Source: Nostoc sp. UHCC 0870 (GTDB lineage Bacteria > Cyanobacteriota > Cyanobacteriia > Cyanobacteriales > Nostocaceae). Taken from it: a stretch of DNA of 64,000 bases. The stretch spans positions 1,008,501 to 1,072,500 of the forward strand of contig NZ_CP091913.1 in NCBI RefSeq assembly GCF_022063185.1, in the 5' to 3' direction. Made by a program: the position numbers and the translations under genes. Under the pieces are notes generated by a model. The model was not told the DNA's origin. It saw only the letters and a list, made by a program, of their open reading frames with translations, and made no database searches. This document shows positions 24,941 through 34,509 of this stretch, piece by piece; position 1 is the first letter of the stretch, and each line of letters opens with the position of its first letter.

Positions 24941-25735
24941 GTGAAAACAGACAGCATATTCTACCGATTGTTTCAAAGTTTCCCTGGCATCTTCTTTGAA
25001 CTTATTGACCAGTCTCCAACAATAGCAAATATCTATCAATTTTCGTCAGTTGAAGTCAAGCAACTGGCATTTCGCATTGATGGGGTATTTCTTCCCAACA
25101 ACGATACATTACCTATTTATTTTGTTGAAGTTCAATTTCAACCAGACAAAAAAATATATTCACGGCTCTTTACAGAAATCTTCCTGTATCTGGATAAAAC
25201 CGAATTGCTCAATAATTGGCAAGGAGTAATTGTTTATCCTAGTAAAAGTATTGATATAGGAGAAACAGAAAGATATATAGAATTACTGACATCGCAACGA
25301 GTAAAACGTGTCTATCTTGATGAGTTAAACTCAAAAGATGAACAATCAATTGGTATAGAGACAGTCAAGTTAGTTATTGAACCCGAAACCACTGCGGGGA
25401 TGAAAGCCAGGGAGTTAATAGTCCTTGCTCGACAACAAATAACAGATGAAATTACCCAACGGGACATTATACAATTAATAGAGACGATAATTATCTATAA
25501 ATTTCCTAAAGTTAGTAGAAAGGAGATTGAGCAAATGTTAGGCTTAAGTGATTTAAAACAAACTAAAGTTTATCAAGAAGGCAAACAAGAAGGCAAACAA
25601 GAAGGTAAACTTGAGGCTGTACCCTTTATGCTCAGTTTAGGTGCAACAGTAGAGCAAATAGCAGAGCAACTAGGCTTAGACATTGAGCAAGTTAGACAAG
25701 TAGCTCAAAGCCAGCAATCACAGCAGCAAAAATAA
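24941..25735 (+). CDS. DUF2887 family protein (Rpn/PD-(D/E)XK nuclease-like)
   Basis: This protein matches DUF2887, a large cyanobacterial group related to Rpn recombination-promoting nucleases. The opening KTDSIFYRLFQSFPGIFFEL, the RIDGVFLP strand followed by FVEVQFQPDKKIYSRLFTEIFLYL (the D...E-x-Q/K nuclease core, about 45-85) and the C-terminal KVYQEGKQEGKQEGK repeat are typical. The start is placed at GTG 24941, where family members usually begin; ATG 24902 would add 13 residues derived from a short repeat (AACCTGGAAATATG) also found at 23482. A mobile-genetics role is inferred. Confidence 0.85.
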   Translation: MKTDSIFYRLFQSFPGIFFELIDQSPTIANIYQFSSVEVKQLAFRIDGVFLPNNDTLPIYFVEVQFQPDKKIYSRLFTEIFLYLDKTELLNNWQGVIVYPSKSIDIGETERYIELLTSQRVKRVYLDELNSKDEQSIGIETVKLVIEPETTAGMKARELIVLARQQITDEITQRDIIQLIETIIIYKFPKVSRKEIEQMLGLSDLKQTKVYQEGKQEGKQEGKLEAVPFMLSLGATVEQIAEQLGLDIEQVRQVAQSQQSQQQK

Positions 25736-25743
25736 TCAATGGA

Positions 25744-27675
25744 TTACAACAATTCTGTAATAGAAAACTGTCGTTGACGGTCTAATTCTTGCAGCTTTAA
25801 TTTTTCGGTATAAAAAGCTTGATAATAAGACTGCCATTTTTCTGGTTCAGCTTCTGGATCAGTTGCTTCCCACAGTTCCAAAAAGTGCCGATAACGCTTT
25901 TCTCTTAGCACTCTTTCCATACAAGCGATCGCAGCTTGCACAACTTGGGGAGTACGCATGATCTCTTTCTTCCCTTTCTCGTTGAGATGAAACAGATGAG
26001 AGATGATTGCTATATCTTCAGATAATTCTAAATATCTGTCTTGCAAACTAGAGATTAAATCTACCTGTTCCCCCATTAACTCTAAAATCTCTTGCCACAA
26101 CAATCGATGGTGAGAAAGGCTAAATTCTAAATCTCGCTCTTCTAAGGCTGCAACAATAGCTTGACGCTGTTCAGCGCAATGCAAGTAAATCCCTAGTAAC
26201 AAGGCTTCTGCTTGTTCTAGAAGGCTGCGGTCTTTGGGAATTAGGGATTGAGGACTGGGGACTAGAGAAAGTTTTCCCCCATTTCCCGTTCTTTTGATAG
26301 CTACAGGCTGAGAATATTTAGCCGTCGATGGAGTGATTTGAGTTAATAGATTTTCGACTCTTAGGGGTATAAGCCTCACATCACCTAAGCTGAGGATTTC
26401 TGCACAGTGAGAAACATAATAGTTACGGGTGTCACCGTTAACTATATTTTTAAGTAGCTTTACAATTTGTTGTGTAACTTGTTGAAAATCTGTAGCCTGT
26501 TTTAAGTTACGGTCTTGGATAATTTGCTGAATCTGCCAATCTATCCACAGAGGCGCATTGACTAATAATTGTTCATAATCTTCTCGGCTATGGGAACGTA
26601 AATACTCATCAGCATCTTTACCGTCGGGAATATTGAGAATTTTCAGCTGAACTTCACCCTTATAAGCTAAATCAGCGATTTCCCCAATGGCTCGTTCCGC
26701 AGCATTTGTTCCCGCCTTATCAGCATCAAAATTGAGTACCAATTGTTTCGAGTCAGTGTAGCGCAATATCAGCCTGACTTGTTCCAAACTCAACGCCGTA
26801 CCGAGGGAGGCAACAGCATTATTAATACCAGAAGCGTGGAGAGCGATCGCATCAAAATATCCCTCCACTACCACCGCTTGATCAAGTTGGGAAATCCCAG
26901 GTTTGGCTTGATCTAAAGCAAATAAAGTTCTCCCCTTATTAAATAATTCTGTTTCTGGGGAATTTAAATATTTGGGTTGTTCATCACTCAAAGTTCTACC
27001 ACCAAAGGCAATCACTCGCCCTTGCACATCACGAATCGGAATCATCAGGCGATCGCGGAATACATCATAATACCCGCCACCTTCCTTGCGGGGTTTAATC
27101 AAACCTGCCTTTTCCACCAACTGCACGGGATAGTGCTTATCTTCTACCAAATAGCGGTGGAGAGTTTCCCAACCGGGAGGGGCATAACCCAAGCCAAACT
27201 GCTGGATTGTAGCTTCATTAAACAGGCGATCGCTGCGTAAATACTTGAGTGCCGATTGTCCTTGAGATTGACGCAAGGCGTGTTGATAAAACTGTGCAGA
27301 TGAAGCCAGAACCTCATACAACTGTTCCCGCAAAGATATCTGACGCTGTAACTCTTGGCGTTGTTCTGGTTCTAAAGTTTTGACAGGCACTTGGTAACGC
27401 CGTGCTAAATCTAACACCACCTCAGAAAAGGACTGCTTACCCAAATCCATCAAAAACTTAATTGCATTACCCCCAGCTTGACAGCCAAAGCAATAATACA
27501 TTTGCTTAGTTTGGCTGACAGTGAAACTAGGACTTTTTTCATCGTGGAAAGGACACAACCCGACAAAATCCTTACCACGCTTGCGTAACACCACATATTC
27601 TGATACAACATCGACAATATCAGCACGATGTTTAATTTCTTCAATTGTGTCTGGGTGTAGGCGCGGAATTTGCAT
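25744..27675 (-). CDS. dnaG: DNA primase
   Basis: DnaG makes the RNA primers of replication. The 643-residue protein has the N-terminal CHC2 zinc finger (CPFHDEKSPSFTV ... YYCFGC, about 41-65), the RNA polymerase domain, the Toprim domain with VVVEGYFDAIAL near 267 and NFDADKAGTNAA near 315, and a C-terminal helicase-binding domain. Between the polymerase and helicase-binding parts (about 468-482, LSLVPSPQSLIPKDRS) the coding DNA is a run of GGGGACT-type heptamers, identical in kind to intergenic repeats, that keeps the frame. Confidence 0.97.
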   Translation of the reverse strand: MQIPRLHPDTIEEIKHRADIVDVVSEYVVLRKRGKDFVGLCPFHDEKSPSFTVSQTKQMYYCFGCQAGGNAIKFLMDLGKQSFSEVVLDLARRYQVPVKTLEPEQRQELQRQISLREQLYEVLASSAQFYQHALRQSQGQSALKYLRSDRLFNEATIQQFGLGYAPPGWETLHRYLVEDKHYPVQLVEKAGLIKPRKEGGGYYDVFRDRLMIPIRDVQGRVIAFGGRTLSDEQPKYLNSPETELFNKGRTLFALDQAKPGISQLDQAVVVEGYFDAIALHASGINNAVASLGTALSLEQVRLILRYTDSKQLVLNFDADKAGTNAAERAIGEIADLAYKGEVQLKILNIPDGKDADEYLRSHSREDYEQLLVNAPLWIDWQIQQIIQDRNLKQATDFQQVTQQIVKLLKNIVNGDTRNYYVSHCAEILSLGDVRLIPLRVENLLTQITPSTAKYSQPVAIKRTGNGGKLSLVPSPQSLIPKDRSLLEQAEALLLGIYLHCAEQRQAIVAALEERDLEFSLSHHRLLWQEILELMGEQVDLISSLQDRYLELSEDIAIISHLFHLNEKGKKEIMRTPQVVQAAIACMERVLREKRYRHFLELWEATDPEAEPEKWQSYYQAFYTEKLKLQELDRQRQFSITELL

Positions 27676-27870
27676 ATTAGTTAATGGTCATTAGTCATTA
27701 GTGAATAGTTTTTCTCCTCTGCCCCCTGCCCCCTGCTTCTTCCCCAACTTGGGAGAAATAGCAAAATATCAATGATTAATCACGTCTGATGGATATTATA
27801 TTGTTGTTGCCAAATGAAGAATATTGTATAGAATTGCTAGTCTTAATTTTATTCAGAGGAATTACGGTAA

Positions 27871-29238
27871 ATGGGGCGTATTTTTATTTCAGCAGCCCAC
27901 GGAGGCCAAGAAGGAGGAAGGCTAGATCCAGGATCGATCGCTGGTGGGACGACAGAAGCTAGAGAAATGATTTTGCTGCGAGATTTGATTGTAACAGAAC
28001 TGCGATCGCGGAGTTTTGAAGTATTAGCTGTTCCTGATGATCTCAGTGCTGCGGGTACTATTGGCTGGATTAATTCTCGCGTGCGTCGCGGTGATGTGGC
28101 TCTAGAAATCCATGCTGATTCTGCCAGTAGTCCAGTTGTACGGGGGGCTAGTGTGTTTCACATTGCCAATAACAATGAGCGCAAGAATAATGGCGAACTG
28201 CTACTAGTGGGACTATTGCGTCGTGTTCCCCAACTGCCAAACCGAGGTGTAAAACCAGATACCGAGAGTGGTTTAGGGAGTTTAGCCTTTTGTCGGCAAA
28301 TTGCGATCGCCTCTTTATTAATGCAAGTAGGGTTTATCAGCAGTCCAGAGGATCGGGCTTTGCTACAAAATCGCCGCCGAGATTTCGCTTTGGGCATTGC
28401 CGACGGGCTAGCATCTTGGAGTCGTGTTATTGACCCCACCCCAGGCACTCCCCCAGATCCAGTTTATCCCCCAATCAACATCAACATCAATGGGCAAACC
28501 TATGCAGAACAAGGTATTTTAGTCAATGGTAATGCTTATATTCCCATTGATTTAGTAGATCGGCTGCGGATTGACTTGTCAAAATCACCCAATGTCAATC
28601 GGATTACCTATCGTAAAGTGGTCTATCTCAAAGCTGTGGAATTGCGCGATTTTAATATTGCAGTTGGTTGGGAAGCAAGCACTCGGACTGTCACTTTGCG
28701 CTCAAATTTGGTAATTTGCCCTGGTCAATTTGACAAAATTATGGCGCATGGCAACACTTCAGAAATTGAGTTGCAACTCTTTTTAAGAAATAATAATGAA
28801 AATGCCCTCAACAAGTTTCCTGATATACCCAAACTCTATCGAGAAGAAGGAGCTTTAGAAGGAGTTAATTATGACATCGCCTTCTGTCAGATGTGTCTAG
28901 AAACAGGATTTTTGCGCTTTGGCGGAGACTTAAGACCTGAGCAAAATAACTTTGCGGGTTTAGGATCTATTGGTGGTGGTGCTGAAGCCGCCTCTTTTCC
29001 TAGTGCCAGAATTGGAGTCAGGGCGCACATTCAACACCTCAAAGCCTACGCCAGTCTAGAACCTCTAGTGAATGAAGTTGTAGACCCCCGTTTTCGTTTT
29101 GTTACCCGTGGCGTAGCCCCACTCATTGAACAACTCTCAGGACGCTGGTCAGCAGATTTAGAGTACGGGACAAAAATCACCGCCATGCTCAAACGCCTAT
29201 ATGATTCAGCCGGATTTTTAAACGCTAATAGAGTTTAG
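27871..29238 (+). CDS. tftA: Amidase_3-glucosaminidase wall hydrolase, TftA-like
   Basis: The N-terminal part (about 1-190) is an Amidase_3 N-acetylmuramoyl-L-alanine amidase fold (FISAAHGGQEGG, ALEIHADS, LMQVGFISSPED). The middle (about 208-285) looks like a copper-amine-oxidase-N domain (ILVNGNAYIPIDLVDRL). The C-terminal part (about 290-455) is a glucosaminidase-type domain (YDIAFCQMCLETGFLRFGGDLRPEQNNFAG). This pairing matches TftA, which shapes tapered hormogonium ends in Nostoc. No signal peptide is obvious, which is odd for a wall enzyme and is also a reason for caution. Confidence 0.8.
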   Translation: MGRIFISAAHGGQEGGRLDPGSIAGGTTEAREMILLRDLIVTELRSRSFEVLAVPDDLSAAGTIGWINSRVRRGDVALEIHADSASSPVVRGASVFHIANNNERKNNGELLLVGLLRRVPQLPNRGVKPDTESGLGSLAFCRQIAIASLLMQVGFISSPEDRALLQNRRRDFALGIADGLASWSRVIDPTPGTPPDPVYPPINININGQTYAEQGILVNGNAYIPIDLVDRLRIDLSKSPNVNRITYRKVVYLKAVELRDFNIAVGWEASTRTVTLRSNLVICPGQFDKIMAHGNTSEIELQLFLRNNNENALNKFPDIPKLYREEGALEGVNYDIAFCQMCLETGFLRFGGDLRPEQNNFAGLGSIGGGAEAASFPSARIGVRAHIQHLKAYASLEPLVNEVVDPRFRFVTRGVAPLIEQLSGRWSADLEYGTKITAMLKRLYDSAGFLNANRV

Positions 29239-29279
29239 AGATCGGGTAGTGAGAAAGTAAGGGAGTGAAGTCCCTAACT

Positions 29280-29378
29280 AATGACTCAGCACTCAGCACT
29301 CACTACTCAGCACTCAGCACTCAGCACTCAGCACTCAGCACTCAGCACTCAGCACTCACTACTCAGCACTCACTACTC
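29280..29378. repeat. Tandem ACTCAGC heptamer array
   Basis: About a dozen ACTCAGC/ACTCACT units run in tandem between tftA and the TPR gene. The same heptamer occurs at 1-55, 45878-45975 and 60650-60672. Confidence 0.85.
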
Positions 29379-30399
29379 AAAGCGCATCTATAAACTGCTT
29401 CACCTTGTCTTGGATAGTCGGGTCTGCGATTTGCTCTGCTAATTGCTGGGCATTTTGATAACAAACTCGCGCTAAACTTTTACGTTTTGTTTTGGCGTAA
29501 AGGCTACCCATGTTGAGCAAAGTAGCAATTTCACCAACAGAATCACCCTGTTGTTGATAAATCTCCACAGCTTGCCTGTAGAATTTTAGGGCTTTGCGGT
29601 GAATATCTAGGTGGTTGTAGATATAACCAATATTATTGAGGGTATTGGCCTCGCCGGAGCGATCGCCCATAGCACGACGTGATAAAAGCACTTGATGATA
29701 GAGCAATAGTGCTTGTTTGGGTTGTCCTATATCTATATAAATAGAAGCAATATTGTTTAAGGTAATTGCTTCACCAACAGTATTCTTCGTAGCCTTTTGA
29801 ATTGGTAGTGCTGCTTGCAGAAATTCTAGAGCTTTTTCTTGATCACCTAAAATACTGTAGGCAAATCCAATGCCATTGAGGGTTGTCGCTTCACCAGAAA
29901 AGTCTCCCAGTAATCGACGCATTGCTAAAATTTGGTTTTGTAGCAATAAAGCTCGTTTTGGTTCGCCTAATCTGATATGAATCAGCGCGACATCATTGAG
30001 AGTGGAAACTTCCCCTAGGGTGTCTTGCAGTTCCCGAAAAATTTGCGCGGCTTTCTCTAGATACTCCAAAGCCTGGGAAAGTTTTCCTATGCGACTATAA
30101 GTAGAACCTACATTGCTGAGTGCTGTTGCTTCTGCTTGCAAGTTACCAAGCTCAACGGCGACAGCTAAAGCCTGCTTGAAAGAATCTAATGCTTGTTGCA
30201 TTTGACAACAACCCAGATAAGCTAAACCAATGTCATTTAATGTATGTCCTTCTCTAGCTCGATCTGAAATGGCTCTAGCTAACTGTAAATTTTTCTGGAC
30301 TAAATCAAGATATTCTTGAAATTTTCCCTGCTTATAGTAGCTATTGGCTGTATCACGACGTTCTTCCCACTCTTTGGCTTGATTGCAAGATTGCGTCAT
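29377..30399 (-). CDS. Tetratricopeptide repeat protein
   Basis: This 340-residue protein is almost wholly TPR. About seven or eight 40-residue units of the type GEATTLNNIGxIYxxLGQPKALxxYxQAL run from about residue 45 to 320, the longer Rapsyn/LGN-like spacing common in cyanobacterial TPR proteins. No catalytic domain, signal peptide or membrane segment is present, so it is likely a protein-protein scaffold. It stands alone and its 3' end runs into the heptamer array. Confidence 0.9.
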   Translation of the reverse strand: MTQSCNQAKEWEERRDTANSYYKQGKFQEYLDLVQKNLQLARAISDRAREGHTLNDIGLAYLGCCQMQQALDSFKQALAVAVELGNLQAEATALSNVGSTYSRIGKLSQALEYLEKAAQIFRELQDTLGEVSTLNDVALIHIRLGEPKRALLLQNQILAMRRLLGDFSGEATTLNGIGFAYSILGDQEKALEFLQAALPIQKATKNTVGEAITLNNIASIYIDIGQPKQALLLYHQVLLSRRAMGDRSGEANTLNNIGYIYNHLDIHRKALKFYRQAVEIYQQQGDSVGEIATLLNMGSLYAKTKRKSLARVCYQNAQQLAEQIADPTIQDKVKQFIDAL

Positions 30400-30555
30400 T
30401 TGACCTCAGTTGCACTGCAAATAAATTGGCGGGTTCTTCTTGGACTTCTGGCTAGTTGCCCAAGTTAAGTTTAGGTTAACCTTTATTTTCTACCTTTAGG
30501 TACAAGACGTAAAGAAGTAGGTGTGGTATGTTTAACTCGCTATCAGCAGTATTAG

Positions 30556-31329
30556 TTAAGCTGTCTTAAAAAACCGAATGATTTCGCGGACATGATCCAA
30601 AAATTGCCCATCGGTGGAAAGTTGCGCGATCGCATTGCGTGCTTCCCTAGCTAATCTTTCATGTTCGGTTTGATTGGTAGCCCGGAATTCTTCTAAGTTA
30701 GCGGACATTCTAGCTAGGTCTTTACGCGTTTCATCAGCAAAGCGTTGTTGAGTCGCTGGTAAGGAATAAGGTTGTTCTGGGTTGAGTTGGTCTTCTAAAA
30801 CTTGGACTTTTTGCTCTAATTCGTAGAAGCGATTGCGGAGTTCAAAAATATCTTCACGGGGATATTTCCATTCTTGGCTAATCATCGTTAGTCTTGCGTA
30901 TAAATATTCATAAGCGCGAATAGCTGGACGCAAGATAGTTAATAACAAAGCCGCACCAGAACTGATATAACCTACCGCACTGATACCCGTGGCGGCGAGG
31001 GTATAAAGACCAATAGTTGAAAACAAGTGTAAAGCTAAAGCAGCCCAGAGCGATCGCTTGGCTAAAATCCTGACATACTTAACTTGTCTTTCGTCTACAG
31101 GTATTTCTTTTTCAATTGACTGTGCGGCTTCCGCTAAAACTTGCTTGGCTTGAAAATGGATATTCCAGGGGACAGTAACAATCACCAACAACCACCAAAA
31201 ACTTGCACCCCCAATAACCCAATCAAGAAAGTTACCGGCTGGGACATGAAACCATTGCAGCACGCCAAAACCTAGCAGCACTACAGCCACAATCCCGACA
31301 ATCGAACTAATAAAAAAATTGAAATACAT
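30556..31329 (-). CDS. Membrane protein with C-terminal coiled coil
   Basis: The protein (257 residues from ATG 31329; ATG 31368 would add 13) has four hydrophobic segments: about 1-25, 34-55, 92-112 and 117-135. A long charged helical tail follows (about 150-250), with a coiled coil near FELRNRFYELEQKVQVLEDQL. The shorter start is preferred because AGGGTT precedes it and the protein then begins directly with a membrane helix. I do not recognise the family; it appears conserved in filamentous cyanobacteria. Confidence 0.65.
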   Translation of the reverse strand: MYFNFFISSIVGIVAVVLLGFGVLQWFHVPAGNFLDWVIGGASFWWLLVIVTVPWNIHFQAKQVLAEAAQSIEKEIPVDERQVKYVRILAKRSLWAALALHLFSTIGLYTLAATGISAVGYISSGAALLLTILRPAIRAYEYLYARLTMISQEWKYPREDIFELRNRFYELEQKVQVLEDQLNPEQPYSLPATQQRFADETRKDLARMSANLEEFRATNQTEHERLAREARNAIAQLSTDGQFLDHVREIIRFFKTA

Positions 31330-31429
31330 ATATAACCCTGATCTTGGTGAAACTATCACCTCAATCATGGCTAGGCTATGGCATTTCTACGGATAAGTTT
31401 GTGATGCTTTTTCTAGCTGCATACATTAT

Positions 31430-31837
31430 CTATGGGATTAAATAGCTACGCCAAACTGTTTGATTATCTTGACTAGTCTTACTCCGTGACAGCAATCGCC
31501 AAGTTTTACCTTCTTGTTGAATCTGTAAGTAAACTTCAAACGGTTGTTGCAGTTTTGTCAACTGTCTCTTGGGTAACTGAAAAATTAAGTCGTAGTTTCC
31601 CCGCACTCGAAAAGCAGGCAAATTTTCAATCGTCAGGGGTTCTTCCTGGCGAATTTTCAGGTGTTTAATTTCAAACCCTTGGAACTTGAGATCCAACTGC
31701 TGATTGAGTTGCTGTTGGGTTTGTTCTAGCTGGAGTGCGATCGCTTTCTGCACTAACTCACTAGTTGGTAACAATCCAATATTGCCACAACCCACCAATA
31801 GCATCAGCAAAACCACTGTTACAACGAACCGCACCAT
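31430..31837 (-). CDS. Small lipoprotein, unknown function
   Basis: This 135-residue protein has a short lipoprotein signal with lipobox LLVGC (Cys17) and should be lipid-anchored. The mature part has a Gln-rich helix (LQLEQTQQQLNQQLDLKF) and then several beta strands ending WRLLSRSKTSQDNQTVWRSYLIP, suggesting a small beta-rich ligand or protein-interaction domain. No family is recognised. It is divergent from the methyltransferase gene. Confidence 0.65.
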   Translation of the reverse strand: MVRFVVTVVLLMLLVGCGNIGLLPTSELVQKAIALQLEQTQQQLNQQLDLKFQGFEIKHLKIRQEEPLTIENLPAFRVRGNYDLIFQLPKRQLTKLQQPFEVYLQIQQEGKTWRLLSRSKTSQDNQTVWRSYLIP

Positions 31838-31900
31838 GTTACTTCTGATAGAGTTTCAGCGATAGTATAGCGGGAGATACCTAAAACTCCCTAATATACT

Positions 31901-32566
31901 ATGTCATCACAAACGATTGGTCTTGATCAACAACTTTATACCTACTTGCTGGCTAATTCTGTGCGAGAACCAGAAATTCTCCAGAAATTACGCGAAGAAA
32001 CAGCTAATCATCCCCACGCTGTTATGCAGATTTCTCCAGAACAGGGACAATTTATGAGCCTGCTAGTGCAGTTAATGGGCGCAAAAAAAACCTTAGAAAT
32101 AGGCGTATTTACTGGCTACAGTTCCCTTTCTGTCGCCTTGTCGTTACCGACTGATGGCCAGTTAATTGCTTGTGATGTCAGTGAGGAATTTACAGCCATT
32201 GCCAAGCGTTATTGGCAAGCAGCAGGAGTTGCAGACAAAATTGACTTGCGATTAGCACCAGCACTGGAAACTTTAGATACCCTATTAGCAGAAGGACAAA
32301 CAGCAACATTTGATTTTGCTTTTATTGATGCAGATAAACAAAATTACCTCAATTATTACGAACGCGCTTTGCAATTAATCCGTCCTGGTGGATTAATCGC
32401 CATTGATAATGTTTTATGGTCTGGAAACGTTGCCAATCCGCAAATCCAAAACCCTAATACCCAAGCTATCCGTAACTTCAATCAAAAGTTATATGATGAT
32501 GAACGTGTAACAATTTCTCTTGTGCCAATTGGAGATGGGCTAACTTTAGCACTCAAGCGCAGTTAA
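31901..32566 (+). CDS. Class I SAM-dependent O-methyltransferase (CCoAOMT family)
   Basis: This 221-residue protein matches the cation-dependent caffeoyl-CoA O-methyltransferase family: ISPEQGQFMSLLVQLMGAKKTLEIGVFTGYSSL-type SAM motif I (about 45-75), FDFAFIDADKQNYLNYYE with the metal-binding Asp residues (about 138-155), and LIAIDNVLWSGNV (about 166-178). It methylates catechol-type hydroxyls on a small molecule that cannot be named from sequence. It stands alone. Confidence 0.92.
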   Translation: MSSQTIGLDQQLYTYLLANSVREPEILQKLREETANHPHAVMQISPEQGQFMSLLVQLMGAKKTLEIGVFTGYSSLSVALSLPTDGQLIACDVSEEFTAIAKRYWQAAGVADKIDLRLAPALETLDTLLAEGQTATFDFAFIDADKQNYLNYYERALQLIRPGGLIAIDNVLWSGNVANPQIQNPNTQAIRNFNQKLYDDERVTISLVPIGDGLTLALKRS

Positions 32567-32592
32567 TATCGAATGTAATGATTTTGCAGGTT

Positions 32593-32614
32593 TGTAGTAA
32601 GAACTTTAGTTCTT
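32593..32614. repeat. GTAGTAAGAAC hairpin repeat
   Basis: GTAGTAAGAACTTTAGTTCTT forms a short hairpin. The homologous repeat at 38911-38932 reads GTAGTAAGGACTTTAGTCCTT, a paired change in both arms, and half of it occurs at 5918-5933. Confidence 0.6.
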
Positions 32615-32858
32615 AAAAAATCAGAAAGCGAGGTGCTTATCACAAACTTGTTTAATAATATATGCCAAATGTGCAATTGCACTATAAATCTATAACTAAA
32701 GTAAGATATTTAGTCTCTCTCAATAGCAGTATTTTTATAAGGCTTCAGTCTTACCAAAATCTCATGAAGTCTTGTTGAGCGATCGCCAAGTTATAAAAAA
32801 TTCTAGTCGTCTGAATTAAGCAAATTTAACTTAATTAGTATTATAGGAAGAAACTTTA

Positions 32859-33740
32859 ATGGTAAAATTATTTTCCAGGATTCAAAATAAAATATTAAGA
32901 AATCTGATAAGATTTCCTTTAATGAAATATCATGCTGATATTGCTTATCAAACAGATATAAAAGAACATTTTCCATGTTTACCAGTTCTTTCAAGCTCAG
33001 ACTTAAATATAGTCAAAGCTATAAAAACGCAAGGTATAGCAATTACTTCCTTAGAGGAATTAGGTGTTCTATCTAATCCCAAAATGCTAACATCAGCACA
33101 AAAATTATTACCAAGTATTAAATCTAATATTGCTGTCCAAAAAAATGGATTTGTGGTTCATGCTAACGCCCAACAAATGATTGATTATCCAGAAATCTTC
33201 TTGTGGGGATTAGAACAACGATTATTAAATATTATTGAAAATTATCTTGGGTTGCCAGTAGCCTATCATGGGGCATATTTCCGTAGAGATATTGCTAATC
33301 AGTTAGAAACAGGATCAAGACTTTGGCATATAGATACAGAAGACCGACAAGTTATAAAAATAATAGTTTATATCAATGATGTTGATGAAGAGACAGGGCC
33401 ATTTCAATACTTGCCTCAATCTTTAACAACAGAAGTAGCTAAATCTTTAAATTACACATCTGGCTATCTTACAGATAAAACCATGCAAAAAGTGATATCT
33501 CCGAAACAATATCAATCATGTGTAGGGTCTGCTGGTACAGTGATTTTCGCAGCCACTGGCAGTATTTTTCATCGCGGTAAACCACCAAGCAATTCAGATA
33601 GATTTGCCATTTTCTTTGATTACACTTCTCATAGAAAAAAATATTTATACTATAATACTTCTCCTTTAACTAATGAGTTTTTAGTCAAATTTTATAACCA
33701 TCTTTCAGAACAACAAAAAAAATATATTTATTGGCAATAA
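32859..33740 (+). CDS. 2OG-Fe(II) oxygenase-like (phytanoyl-CoA dioxygenase-type) protein
   Basis: This 293-residue protein shows the iron-binding pattern of non-heme 2-oxoglutarate oxygenases: RLWHIDTED (His-x-Asp, about 155-157) and a distal FHRGKPPSNSDRFAIFFDYTS (His near 246, Arg about 11 residues on that would bind 2-oxoglutarate). Core strands KIIVYINDVDEETGPFQYLP and GSAGTVIFAATGSIFHRG fit the double-stranded beta helix. The substrate is unknown. It begins after a long AT-rich stretch and is itself AT-rich, so transfer is possible. Confidence 0.8.
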   Translation: MVKLFSRIQNKILRNLIRFPLMKYHADIAYQTDIKEHFPCLPVLSSSDLNIVKAIKTQGIAITSLEELGVLSNPKMLTSAQKLLPSIKSNIAVQKNGFVVHANAQQMIDYPEIFLWGLEQRLLNIIENYLGLPVAYHGAYFRRDIANQLETGSRLWHIDTEDRQVIKIIVYINDVDEETGPFQYLPQSLTTEVAKSLNYTSGYLTDKTMQKVISPKQYQSCVGSAGTVIFAATGSIFHRGKPPSNSDRFAIFFDYTSHRKKYLYYNTSPLTNEFLVKFYNHLSEQQKKYIYWQ

Positions 33741-33801
33741 AAAAGGAATTGGGAATTGGGCATTAGAAAAAATTATCCCCAATCCCCAATCCCCATTCCC
33801 C

Positions 33802-34218
33802 TCATTCACTCATCACAGAGGCGCAAGCTTGCGCTGCTTGCCATAGTTTCTGTATAAATAGTTCTGTGCGTGAAGCAAAGCTGTCGCCCTTAGGCGAATC
33901 GCTAATTACGGTCACAAACACACCGTCTGCATCCGCAGAACCATCTGATAGCCAAGAACCCCGCAGGGTAATTTCCACATACTCAGCATCACCAGTTGAC
34001 ACATCAATAATTTGACTGTCAGCAAATCTGGCTTCAGCCTTGAGTGCTTCGATTCCTGGCAAATCCGCAGGTAACAAAAAGGAAGCAGTGCTGGGTTCAA
34101 CGCATAAACTGTGACCAACCCGTAGTGCTAAAATTACTCTTTTTTGTACCCATTCCTCTAGCGATAAAGCCAGATATTCCAAATAAAAACTGCTTTCGGT
34201 GTAAGTTAATTTCAGCAT
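33802..34218 (-). CDS. Conserved cyanobacterial hypothetical protein
   Basis: This 138-residue protein (MLKLTYTESSFYLEYLALSLEEWVQKRVILALRVG... as two segments) appears to be a conserved protein of unknown function in Nostocales. It is predicted soluble and alpha/beta, with no catalytic motif visible. It follows a 64-residue gene by 16 bases in the same direction, so the two are likely co-transcribed. Confidence 0.65.
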   Translation of the reverse strand: MLKLTYTESSFYLEYLALSLEEWVQKRVILALRVGHSLCVEPSTASFLLPADLPGIEALKAEARFADSQIIDVSTGDAEYVEITLRGSWLSDGSADADGVFVTVISDSPKGDSFASRTELFIQKLWQAAQACASVMSE

Positions 34219-34234
34219 TCCTTATGCTCTCCTG

Positions 34235-34429
34235 CTATTCCAGGTTTGCTTGCACATCTATCCAAAATTTTGTGGCACTTTCTCGCCAAGTTTCACTAAA
34301 TGCAAAGGCTACGGCCGGGTGAACTGGTATTTTTGGTTTAGTACGCAACTGCATACCCACCTCAACCGGGGTGTGGTCTCGTTTTTGAGAGTTACATCTT
34401 TCACACTCTAATACTGGTATTGCGTCCAC
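34235..34429 (-). CDS. Small conserved hypothetical with one CxxC motif
   Basis: A 64-residue frame from GTG 34429 encodes VLECERCNSQKRDHTPVEVGMQLRTKPKIPV near the start (one CERC motif, a possible half zinc site) and a Trp-containing C-terminal helix. It is 16 bases upstream of the next gene on the same strand. The product is not recognised. The start may be slightly different, but the frame is bounded by a terminator-like hairpin upstream. Confidence 0.5.
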   Translation of the reverse strand: MDAIPVLECERCNSQKRDHTPVEVGMQLRTKPKIPVHPAVAFAFSETWRESATKFWIDVQANLE

Positions 34430-34446
34430 CGCTTCACTCCTTAATA

Positions 34447-34484
34447 AAAAACCCCCGCTTCTGATTTAGATGAGGCGGGGGTAA
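34447..34484. terminator. GC-rich hairpin CCCCCGC/GGCGGGGG
   Basis: AAACCCCCGC ... GGCGGGGGTAAAATTT forms an 8-bp GC stem with flanking A and T tracts, so it can act in both directions. It separates the 82-residue gene from the 64-residue gene. Confidence 0.7.
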
Positions 34485-34509
34485 AATTTGACCATCATGT
34501 TGTTTGGTC

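Noticed and set aside
29280..29378. Possible CRISPR array
   Set aside because: The units are 7 bp without unique spacers; it is a tandem heptamer repeat.
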